From contig NZ_WHOB01000021.1 in assembly GCF_013141775.1 (NCBI RefSeq), positions 1-64,000 of the forward strand: a DNA stretch of 64,000 bases, in the 5' to 3' direction. The notes below the pieces were generated by a model that was not told the origin of the DNA, did no database searches, and saw only the letters and a program-made list of their open reading frames with translations. A program made the position numbers and the translations under genes. Positions 46,901 through 54,500 of this stretch are shown here, in pieces (within the stretch, counting starts at the first letter, position 1; each line of letters begins with the position of its first letter). The DNA comes from Paenibacillus phytohabitans (lineage in GTDB: Bacteria; Bacillota; Bacilli; Paenibacillales; Paenibacillaceae).

Positions 46901-47505
46901 AGGTCAAAATCAATGGCCAACGTATCGAATTAGGTGAGATTGAAGAAGCTGTGCGTTCCCATCCTGCAGTGAAGGAAGCGCTGGTGTCTATCTACAGAAA
47001 CAATGCTGGAGGTAATTCATTAGGTGCACATATTCTAGTCAGAGATTCGTCTAACTCCTTAAATGAGGAAGATATATTACGTCATATTTCTAACAGTCTG
47101 CCGGCTTACATGATTCCTGAGCAACTATTGTTGCTTAGTGAGTTTCCGTTAAATCCAAGTGGTAAAACTGACCGGAAAGCTTTGCCGCAGTTCTCGCCAA
47201 TTAAAGCGGTAAGTCATGTAGCAATGATAAGACCGCAAAACGAGTTGGAACAGGCTATACACGATGTGATTTCTACTGTACTGGGAGTCGAAGAAATTAG
47301 TGTGATTGGAAATCTGTTGGATTACGGTATGGGGTCTTTGTCAGCGATCCGTGTGGTTTCCAAGCTTAGAAATACGTTAGGGCTGGATATTAATCTTACA
47401 GGTCTTTTCAACAATAAAACCATTACCGAATTGTCAAATTATATGTTGGCTTCTTTTGTTGAGGGGATGTCTGAAGGAGAACTAGAACTTGCAGTATTGG
47501 ATTAA
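40987..47505 (+). CDS. NRPS, two modules: C-A-PCP-C-A-PCP
   Basis: 2172 residues. C1 about 40-455, with HHIISDNRS (the Gly of HHxxxDG is Asn); A1 about 505-1000; PCP1 GGDSI near 1045; C2 about 1113-1540 with FHHSILDGWS; A2 about 1577-2060; PCP2 DYGMGSL near 2115. Pocket residues read by alignment to PheA: A1 DVWHFSLVDK, a serine code; A2 DVCHIILVVK, no match known to me. The C-domain start means it needs an upstream partner, probably the second NRPS. ATG at 40987 has AAGAGG eight bases upstream; the in-frame GTG at 40969 has none. No epimerase or thioesterase domain. Confidence 0.9.
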   Translation: MNKLTDQDKQLKLNDIIERRKQRHAENPIGSIVAQKREGTSNNFYSSFAQQRLFFLDQFEKNSSTYNIGGALILKGKLNRDALEAGVEYLSKRHESLRTTFSLTGSKVTQIVDSDKRVPLEMYDLRTIDSFDKEEQATKLLEEKFNQSFNLTKGPLARLILVRLEDQLHYLCLCIHHIISDNRSIQIFLDELGILYSQYISEQELSLPELKVQYADYSLWQRNTIQETRFKKQLDYWVEEFSDVSHLLELPFDFNRKTLRKSEGHTLIINRGLKVKEAIQKIGKDSGVSSYMTLMAAFQLFLFKYSNQKRFAVGTPVTARKNAETQDIIGMFADTVAIATNFEQDLTFKQLILEVRDRVLDAAANGEVPFDKLIDALKVERSTSYTPLFQTMFVFHEQPKPLVLPYIDVFSKPLSSTSSKFDITLTIVDTPDGFEEHWEYSSSLFKQKTIEGFMKRFGVLLDQIISSPNENLSKLHLMEENEIREIIYERNNTFFDYDLSIPIYSYIQEQSKRKPDEVAVKFKNQTLTYQQLENLSNQMANRLAEEGVSKGDFVSICMYRSLALIVALLGTIKRGAVYVPIDPDYPRERLHYLLEDSSSDIMVLDDDTYDLISLPNDKPSIVLDSNWYNINHCSDQLMPVEFSPMDNCYMIYTSGSTGQPKGAIVHHAAVANRLLWMRDDYDLNEHDIFLQKTPYSFDVSVWELFLPLMVGAKLIIAEPQLHKDTSYLLNVIHSEKISVLHFVPSMLEAFLKEIDTSRFASVRKVFCSGEALPQKTAAKFLNAFEKSMLINLYGPTEAAVDVSAWTCTADTSMNSVPIGFPVANTQLYILDSNFMPVPERVPGELYIGGVQVGKGYYGKPELTKEKFLDNFISKEDGAKLYRTGDLARYNSDGSIEFLGRNDNQVKIRGFRIELGEIESVIAQNPLVNNVLVKAVNHREGKAIIAYVTHKAEEKKLREELKQHVSSNLPEYMIPSFFIFMSEFPLTPNGKIDFMMFPTIDLSISKELIDFQPPTSEIEQILCNVYQEVLSLPAIGITNGFFDVGGDSIVALQIVAKAKEAGLHFEVSDIFRYQTVQELATHASLSRDRIEMGGYTPFSLLSKKDKADLPEGIIDAYPLSVLQQGMIYHSEFGRQNSTYHDVFSYHIQASPRFADFKQAFYRMVDRHPVLRTIVQLSEYSEPLQMVLEKTGEVFGEDQDISGLSLQEQEGFLQAFVDTEKNQRFILETSQLIRVFLMKRSEQSFQLTLSFHHSILDGWSIGKLLIEVLENFSDLLMNEKIRTRSNLKSTYGEFIKKERESTDDEELTSYFRRYLEDSEVTTLPTSKRLAEVTENDHGLKMEKIIITQETFVKLSRLSGDLRVPLKTLLMTAHLRALGAACGTQDVLTGHVSHGRLEETDGENVLGLFLNTLPIRLKLQQESYREMISRVINEEVSQIKARRYPFAQILAATKKDTLTDTIFNFTNFHTTTQIDELSNVKVIDQILYEKTNFSLMAAFSLDGNSSNLLAYLRYHPEFYDEQRIKNLAGYYERILYEMAEDCDTPIFSGSILSPEESGELLYSFNRSYAPYDLSHPLQHWFEEQVKRTPDAIALKYGEDSMTYSQLNRNANQIAHFLIGKGIKANDFVGIALNRSFAMFEGIYGILKAGAAYVPIDPSYPEGRLLHMLEDSKIRLLLSDQSSIGVLPADDISIICLDSEREQFAGMPDINPDVSIDSVNYAYMIYTSGSTGKPKGAINRHCAISNFMLWMNENYHLGEQDSVLQKTPFSFDVSLCEIFQPLMSGARVIITEPEGHKDTAYLAELIKKEAVTLVHFVPSMLSIFLEEPLIEKINSLKHVICIGEALTKEHEKHFYQKMNAQLSNLYGPAETAVVVTYWRCNPNDESTFVPIGYPVANTQMYLVDAMLNIVPKGIPGEILIGGVQVGAGYFNRDELNKEKFIEDIFLENGGMLYRTGDLGRYTESGEIEFLGRMDHQVKINGQRIELGEIEEAVRSHPAVKEALVSIYRNNAGGNSLGAHILVRDSSNSLNEEDILRHISNSLPAYMIPEQLLLLSEFPLNPSGKTDRKALPQFSPIKAVSHVAMIRPQNELEQAIHDVISTVLGVEEISVIGNLLDYGMGSLSAIRVVSKLRNTLGLDINLTGLFNNKTITELSNYMLASFVEGMSEGELELAVLD

Positions 47506-47538
47506 TCAAGGTGAATCACTATGAAAGGGGATTAAATT

Positions 47539-49341
47539 GTGAATACTACTATGTCAGCCTCGGATAAATTGAAGCTTGCCAAACTTTTGCTCCGCAAAGG
47601 AGAAGAACAACTATTGCAGCACAAGGATGTTGTGGAGGATCCTTTTCTGGACATTTCTTTAGATCCTGACAGCAGGTTTGAACCATTTGAACTGTGCAGC
47701 AGCCAACAGGTTCATCTAATGGGGAGATCAGGATATTTTGACATGACCGCCGGATCTAACTGCTACCAATCTTTTGTATTCCAGAATGCGGACGTTGAAT
47801 TCATAGACCGAATAGATAATGCATTTCAAAAGCTGATTGCGCGCCACGACGCACTTCGCATACAAATGGTCAATAGTAAGGAGCAGCAGGTTTTGCGGGA
47901 GGTTCCTCCATTTAATGCGGTCAGAAAGGATTTACGGCAACACTCTCCGCTTGAAATAGAGAAGCTTGTACAAGAAGAACATAAATTCCTTGTATTTAAA
48001 CCAGGAAACGTTAATCAATGGCCGTTGTTTGACTTGGTTGTTCTTATTCTTCCAGAAGATACACTGGTTTTGTGCTGGAGGATGGATTTGTTCATCTACG
48101 ATTTTCCAAGCCGGCTTGTAATAACCAATGAATTTTTTGAGATTCTGAAAGACCCCAATAAGGAGTTTCCTGAATTAAAATTTTCCTTTAGGGATTACGT
48201 GAAAGCTTCCAACGATGCGTATAAATCGGTGTTTTTTCAGAGGTCCAAGGCCTATTGGGAGACAAGGACTCCAAAATTTCCACAGCCTCTTCAGTTGCCG
48301 ACCATCAGCAAAGTCCGGCCGGGCACCCAAACGCCAAAAGATGCATTTCTCTCTAAGCTATCTGCAGCGGATTGGGGAAAAATTAAGTCCTTTGCCAACC
48401 GGAAGAGCATAACCCCGTCAATCGTTGCTACTATTGCGTTCGCTTATGTTTTGCGTAATTTCGCTAAATCGCAGGACTTTTTAATGGGGCTTATCAGTTT
48501 TAACCGCTTCGATATGCATGAGCAGGCTGAGGATATTCTGGGATGCTTTGTTCAAATGGTTCCTTTTCCTTTTGATTTTGAAGCGGCAACCTTTACTGAT
48601 TATTGCTTAAAGGGCCGTGATCAGCTGATTGAAGCGATGCAAAACCGTTTCTATCCGGGACATCTGGTATTAAGAGATTTGCATCGGATGCGGAAGTCCG
48701 GCTCCCATTCCCAATGCCCGGTGATGCTTACCCTATTGTTTGAGCATAAGACAAAAATGGAAGCATTTCCGGATAACAGCGAGATTGGAGAGATTACATC
48801 CGAGATCGCCTTCCAACAGCTGTCCTTACCGCAACTTCAATTACACCCAGGCATGGGAGAAAATCCGGATGGTTCCTTTTGGTGTTATTGGAATCATGCT
48901 TCAGGTTTATATCCTGACGGCTTAATTAAGGATATGTCGGAAAGCCTAACAGGAATACTTAGTGAACTGGCTGTGCAAGAAAGCAACTGGGATATTGCCT
49001 TTCATGATTTGTGCGAACCTGTTATCAGCAATAAGGCAAGCGTACAGTATAAGCTCATGGATGATATCAATGATGACTCAAGCTTTGTCCGGGATGATAT
49101 CAATAGTTTAGTTGAGCAGGAATTAATGAGCCTTATCCAAAATAAGATGGGGATTGCAATCTCCTCTCCGCTGGAAGATCTATACGATCTGGGCTTTAAT
49201 TCATTAAAACTGGTTCAGTTGCTAAATTGGATTGGAGAAGCGTTCGAATGTGAGATTCCGCAGGATATTCTATCCGGGGATATTACGGTTGCGGCTTTCG
49301 CATCTCAATTGGGGAACGTGCGACCTTCCGTATTGTCCTAG
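47539..49341 (+). CDS. Free-standing heterocyclization-carrier protein (Cy-PCP)
   Basis: 600 residues. Cy1-like FELCSSQQVHLMGRSGYFD near residue 50, and the diagnostic DxxxxDxxS as DLFIYDFPS at about 183-191 in place of the HHxxxDG of ordinary condensation domains. SFNRFDMHEQAEDILGCFVQ fits the later Cy motifs. The C-terminal 80 residues are a carrier domain with DLGFNSLKL (Ser about 554). There is no adenylation domain. Cy domains join Cys, Ser or Thr and close it to a thiazoline or oxazoline. GTG follows AAAGGGG by eight bases. The amino acid must be loaded by an A domain of another protein; the Ser-type A1 is a candidate. Confidence 0.85.
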   Translation: MNTTMSASDKLKLAKLLLRKGEEQLLQHKDVVEDPFLDISLDPDSRFEPFELCSSQQVHLMGRSGYFDMTAGSNCYQSFVFQNADVEFIDRIDNAFQKLIARHDALRIQMVNSKEQQVLREVPPFNAVRKDLRQHSPLEIEKLVQEEHKFLVFKPGNVNQWPLFDLVVLILPEDTLVLCWRMDLFIYDFPSRLVITNEFFEILKDPNKEFPELKFSFRDYVKASNDAYKSVFFQRSKAYWETRTPKFPQPLQLPTISKVRPGTQTPKDAFLSKLSAADWGKIKSFANRKSITPSIVATIAFAYVLRNFAKSQDFLMGLISFNRFDMHEQAEDILGCFVQMVPFPFDFEAATFTDYCLKGRDQLIEAMQNRFYPGHLVLRDLHRMRKSGSHSQCPVMLTLLFEHKTKMEAFPDNSEIGEITSEIAFQQLSLPQLQLHPGMGENPDGSFWCYWNHASGLYPDGLIKDMSESLTGILSELAVQESNWDIAFHDLCEPVISNKASVQYKLMDDINDDSSFVRDDINSLVEQELMSLIQNKMGIAISSPLEDLYDLGFNSLKLVQLLNWIGEAFECEIPQDILSGDITVAAFASQLGNVRPSVLS

Positions 49342-49355
49342 CAGGAGGAATAATA

Positions 49356-50150
49356 ATGAAATGCATTAAGCTAAATAAGGTACAACAACCCAAAGCTAAA
49401 CTGTATTTGTTCTCCCATGCCGGAGGATCTTCATTGAATTTTCAGAGTTGGCGGAGGGGGATTCCTGAAACTTCAATATTTGATATACAAGCCATCGAGT
49501 TACCTAACCGTATCTATCCGTTTGACTTTAATGACACTACGCTGGAAGAGTATCTTCAGGAAATATCCTCATTCATACACGAGGATGCTGATATGTTGCC
49601 CGTCGGCCTTTTCGGCCAAAGTATGGGAGGACTCATGGCGTTCGAAATTGCCCGGATCTTGGAAGCAGTAAAGGATTCAATGGTGTGCTGGGTAGGAATA
49701 GCGAACTGTTCTCCTCTTATTCTTAAAAATAAGTTCAATGCACATCGACGAGGGAAACATACATACAGTGATGAGGAATTGATACAATATTTGATCAGTC
49801 TGGATTATGAGCAAGGAAGCTTTTTTCAAAACCCGGAATTCCGAGAGTCTTTTTTACCTGTCGTTCGAAAAGATCTTGAACTTTTGGATTCATATAAATC
49901 CAAATCCGAAACTGCCATAATCCTTGCCAATCTTTCTATTTTTCTTGGAAATCAGGATAAAACGCTGAATCTAAATGAAATGAGTCTTTGGCGATATAAA
50001 ACTAGAGGTGAGTATGAAATGCTTATCTATGAAGCAGGCCATAATCTATTAAAGGGTACAGAGCAAACCTATCTTAAAAGTGATGTATTCCGATTATTTT
50101 CGCAATCCTTTCAAGCATATACGGGAAACAGATTACAAAATATTTATTGA
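49356..50150 (+). CDS. Type II thioesterase of the NRPS system
   Basis: 264 residues of the GrsT/SrfAD family: LFSHAGGSSLNFQSW at the start, the nucleophile elbow GLFGQSMGGLMAFE (Ser about 89), and the C-terminal YEAGHNLL with the catalytic His. AGGAGG precedes the ATG. Such enzymes free mis-primed or stalled carrier domains. As no NRPS here has its own thioesterase domain, it might also take part in product release, but that is inference. Confidence 0.88.
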   Translation: MKCIKLNKVQQPKAKLYLFSHAGGSSLNFQSWRRGIPETSIFDIQAIELPNRIYPFDFNDTTLEEYLQEISSFIHEDADMLPVGLFGQSMGGLMAFEIARILEAVKDSMVCWVGIANCSPLILKNKFNAHRRGKHTYSDEELIQYLISLDYEQGSFFQNPEFRESFLPVVRKDLELLDSYKSKSETAIILANLSIFLGNQDKTLNLNEMSLWRYKTRGEYEMLIYEAGHNLLKGTEQTYLKSDVFRLFSQSFQAYTGNRLQNIY

Positions 50151-50164
50151 GGAGCTATCTGAAA

Positions 50165-51391
50165 ATGTTGAATTTATTAAAACGTAATCGCAATTTCACC
50201 AACTATTTCTTGGCAGATATTATCTCTGGCTTAGGCACCGGAATGAGTTTTATCGGCATTAACTGGTATATCATCGATCAAACTTCAAAAAATTCAAATG
50301 TGGGTACATTTATGGGATTGAATTTATTTGCTGGTTTAATCGCATTCATTTTTGCAGGTACACTGGCTGATCGTTATAACAGAAAAAACATTCTGTTGTT
50401 CTCCAATTTGTTTCGTGGTCTGCTTATACTGTTGATTGCCGGCCTTTTGTATCTGGACAAGGATAATATGATAATGCTCTTCATGATTGCCATTGTCAGT
50501 GGTTTTGGCTGGGGACTATACATGCCTGCTTCCAGAAGCCTGGTTCATGAACTTCTTGAGCAGAATGATATTGTCGAGGGTAATTCGGCTCTTGAAATTA
50601 GCCTGCAAATCGGAACCTTTCTGGCGGGGGGGGCCAGCGGTTTTATCTACAAATGGTTAGGTCTTTCAGGAATTCTACTAATTGATGTGAGCACCTACCT
50701 TCTGGGAGCTATACTGCTTCTTAATATTAAATATAAAGCACTAACTGTAACAGACAGGGCATCTGGATTCTTCACTCAATTTGCCAACGGATTTCGGTAT
50801 TTGAAGGCTAATAAAGTTCTATTTGTTCTTGGTGTTCTTTCAATGGTGCCTTCTGTAATTGCCGTATCTACTAATGTGGCTCTACCGGGGTATATCAAAG
50901 ATCATCTGCATGGAACGACTGTTGCCTTGGGAATTTCAGATATGACATATGGAATCGGGGCATTTCTATCAGGCTTGATTGTCGGCGAAGTCTTGAAAAA
51001 GGTAAAACGTCAGAAGATGGTAGTCATATTATTTACAACAGCATCTATTGTACTACTTTTATTATTCTTCAATACATTTATCCTGGGGCTTTATTTATTG
51101 TACTTCCTGCTGGGTCTGAGCAACACATTCCTCAAAATTACGCTAAGTTCAGTCCTGATGGAATTTACTGCCAAAGAGCATTTTGGTAGATCAATGTCGG
51201 TCTGGCTATCATTGTCTACAATCATGCAAATTATTTTCTCATTTGTGATTGGAAATATTATGGATTCTTTTCCAGCACAATTTGGGTACTTAACGCTAGC
51301 GATAGGGATGGTTATTGGATTTGTCGCTTACCTTACTACTATATCTTTAATATCCTCTTCAAAGAGTGAGAGCAAGCATCTTGTAGCCTAA
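50165..51391 (+). CDS. MFS exporter, EntS-like
   Basis: 408 residues with 12 hydrophobic helices. The first half contains the MFS loop motif as GTLADRYNRKNILLFSNLFR (partly: ADRYNRKN). It resembles the MFS_3 group that includes the enterobactin exporter EntS and many drug or peptide exporters. ATG at 50165 has GAGGAG nine bases upstream; TTG at 50147 overlaps the thioesterase stop and is less likely. Last gene of the operon before a terminator; it probably exports the peptide and gives self-protection. Confidence 0.83.
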   Translation: MLNLLKRNRNFTNYFLADIISGLGTGMSFIGINWYIIDQTSKNSNVGTFMGLNLFAGLIAFIFAGTLADRYNRKNILLFSNLFRGLLILLIAGLLYLDKDNMIMLFMIAIVSGFGWGLYMPASRSLVHELLEQNDIVEGNSALEISLQIGTFLAGGASGFIYKWLGLSGILLIDVSTYLLGAILLLNIKYKALTVTDRASGFFTQFANGFRYLKANKVLFVLGVLSMVPSVIAVSTNVALPGYIKDHLHGTTVALGISDMTYGIGAFLSGLIVGEVLKKVKRQKMVVILFTTASIVLLLLFFNTFILGLYLLYFLLGLSNTFLKITLSSVLMEFTAKEHFGRSMSVWLSLSTIMQIIFSFVIGNIMDSFPAQFGYLTLAIGMVIGFVAYLTTISLISSSKSESKHLVA

Positions 51392-51400
51392 ACAATACGC

Positions 51401-51432
51401 CCTTAATGCGCTTTGCGCATTAAGGGGTTTTT
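51401..51432 (+). terminator. Terminator of the first NRPS operon
   Basis: CCTTAATGCGC pairs perfectly with GCGCATTAAGG around TTT, then GGTTTTTAAA. The second NRPS gene must therefore have its own promoter or depend on read-through. Confidence 0.85.
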
Positions 51433-51494
51433 AAACTTTAATCATAGATAATTAATAATAAATCGGAATAAATATAAAATGATGGAAAAGAGGT

Positions 51495-51507
51495 TGGAAT
51501 AATTCCA
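51495..51507. promoter_or_regulatory. Palindrome at the start of the second NRPS gene
   Basis: TGGAATAATTCCA is a perfect palindrome around one central A and overlaps the ATG. It repeats the TGGAATA word of the propeptide promoter. The possible ribosome site AAAGAGG (51487-51493) is 13 bases from the ATG, unusually far; folding of TGGAA with TTCCA would bring it close. A -10-like TATAAA is at 51473. Confidence 0.4.
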
Positions 51508-54500
51508 TGAGTGAGAGAGAATCCAATATGATAAATGTTCTTTTAAATGAATTCAGCGGCAGTGGCAGTATTCATTCTATTAATAAGAGTATAACGGATA
51601 TTTTTTCTATGCGTGTGAAGGAATTCCCGCATAAAGTGGCTATAGACAATTATGAACAACAATATACATACCAAGAAGTAGACAGGCTGTCCGATGAGAT
51701 CGCCAGGCAACTTGTGACAAGAGGAATAACCGCAGGCAACATTGTCGGTGTATTTATCAAAAGATCCCCCTTGCTGATCATTTCACAGCTGGCTATTTTA
51801 AAAGCGAATGCAACTTACGTGCCGCTTGATCCGGCATATCCCGAAGATCGTTTGAAATATATGATTAGAGATTCAGGTTTGTCTTTGATTATAAAAGACA
51901 ATAGTGAAATCCCAGGTGCCGACAAATTCGAGTTTCTCTGCTATACGCCTGAACTAAAAGAAGGAAGCGATAATGAGTTTGTGCCTGCAAATGCAGGACC
52001 TAGAACTCCTGAAAGCTCAGCTTATATTATTTATACTTCAGGAACTACAGGATTGCCTAAAGGAGTCGAAATCACTGATAAAGGAATTGTTCGATTAGTA
52101 TATAATAATGATTTGTATCCTATTTCTGATGAAGATGTATCTATGTTCTCAGCTTCGGTTGCCTTTGACGCAAGTGTGCTGGAAATCTGGAGCGCGCTTT
52201 TAAACGGAGCCCGCCTTATTGTTCTTCCGGATAAATTACCCTCACTGGAAGAAATGTCAGCTTTAATGAATATAAAGAAGGTATCTGCGTCCTTTATAAC
52301 AACCCCACTTTTTCACCAGCTGATTGCTCACTTTCCCGAATCCTTTGATACAGTCTCCAAAGTTTGGACTGGCGGAGATGTAATTTCCAAAAGCCTGCTG
52401 ATAAGGCTGTTTGAATTGTACCCGAATATAACAGTATACAATTGCTATGGTCCCACCGAAAATTCTGTTGTAACAACCATTCAGATCGTCAATCAGACCA
52501 ATGTATCAAGCTTTGATTATTCAATCCCTATCGGAAGGCCCATACCCGGTACGACGACCTACATCCTTGATGAACATCTGCAACCGGTTCCTATTGGGGT
52601 TAAGGGAGAATTGTATACAGGGGGGGTAGGTGTTGCTAAGGGCTACGTTAATAATGAGCATTTGACGAGGCAGGTATTTATTAACGATCCATTCTCCACT
52701 GACGGGAATAGCCGGCTTTATAAAACCGGTGATATTGTCCGCTACACCCCAAACGGACAGATTGAATTTTTTGGACGAGAGGACAATCAGGTTAAAATAC
52801 GGGGATACCGGATAGAACCTGGAGAAGTAGAGATGAGATTATCGCAGTGCAGCAATGTTCAGCTCTGTGTAGTAAAGGCTGTAGAGGATTTGAAAAACGA
52901 AAAATCAATCGTAGCTTATATCGTTCCTCAAGATCCTAAAGATGCTTCAGAAAAGGCTTATCGGAAAGAGCTGGCTGAATCATTGCCTAATTTTATGCTT
53001 CCCTCACGTTTCGTACTATTAGACTTTTTTCCACTGACACCAAACGGTAAAATAGATAGAAATAATCTTCCAAATCCGTTTAACTTCATAATTGATGGTA
53101 GCGATAAAATTGACAATCTTCCACTTACAAATACTAGCTCCTATATTGTTGATTTATGGAAGGAGGTCATAAATGTTCCCTTCATTAAAAGCGACAGCAA
53201 TTTCTTTAGTCTTGGAGGAAACTCGCTGCATGCCGCCGTCATTATAGGCAAAATTCGTAAGGAAAAAGGACTTGATATCTTAGTCCAGACCCTTTTTGAA
53301 AATCCTGTGCTTTATAGTTTTGCTGAGTCTGTAGAAGCATGTTCTAAAATTCAGGTCCCACCTGTGCTGCTGGAGTCAAACTGCTTAAGCAGTGCTCAGG
53401 AACGATTACTTTTTCTTGAAAGAATGGGTTTCCTGACAGAGGGCGTATACAATATTCCTGTAGGGTTTGAAATTAGCGGACCAGTTGATGTGCACATACT
53501 AAAAAAGAGCATAGAGCGACTCATAAAAAGACATGAAGTATTAAGAGCAGGCTTTAGGATGGATGGAGAACAGGCTTCTTTATTTTATGTTTCTGATATA
53601 GAAGACAATCTTAACGTCCGAGATTGGTCACATCTGCTGCCTAACGAGGCTGAGCATCTAGCTCAAGAGGAGATCATGACCACAGCTGCTAAGCCGTTTG
53701 ATTTGCAGAAGGGCGGACTTTTCCGGACAAGCTTGTTGAGAGTAACACCGGATCGCAGCATTTTCACACTGGTTATTCATCATATTATTTGCGACGGCTG
53801 GAGCCTAGGGCTGCTGCTGCAGGAAATCTCGGAGCTCTATAACGCGTATACCCAGGGAATTGAATTAAGGGATGAAGGACAGGTGCTTTCCTTCAAAAAT
53901 TATGTGTACTACGAAAATTTGCTGAAAAAAGAATCACAACTGGAAAAAAGCCAGGAATTCTGGGAAAACGAACTTAAAGATCTTTCAGAGCAATATAGTC
54001 TGCCTTTAGATTCAAAACGGCCAAGCCAAGAATCCTTTAAAGGCTCATGGATCGAACGCCGTTTAGATAAGGAATTGAGCTGGAAAATTAAAGAATTTGC
54101 GATGCTAGAAGAAGTGACTGTTCATTGTGTCTTGCTTGCGGCATTTAATATTATGCTAGCCAAATATACAGGTATGGAGGATCAATGCATCGGTACCCCT
54201 TATCTAAACAGGGTTGAAAATGAGTTTCAGAATATTGTTGGATTTTTCTCAAATACGGTGGTCATAAGAAATCAGGTAGTCGGAAATCTTAGTTATTCCG
54301 AGTTTATCCAAGAGGTTCAGGCGAAGACAAAACTTGTTTTTAAGCATGCGCATATTGCGTTTGACGATGTCGTAAGAATTGGAGGGAAGAGTCGAAGTAC
54401 TGCATATAACCCTATTTTTCAAATAGTTTTCAGTCATCAGGATTTTTCTAATTTGAAGCTTGATTTCCGAGATACGGTTTGCAGAATGATTGGCAATACA

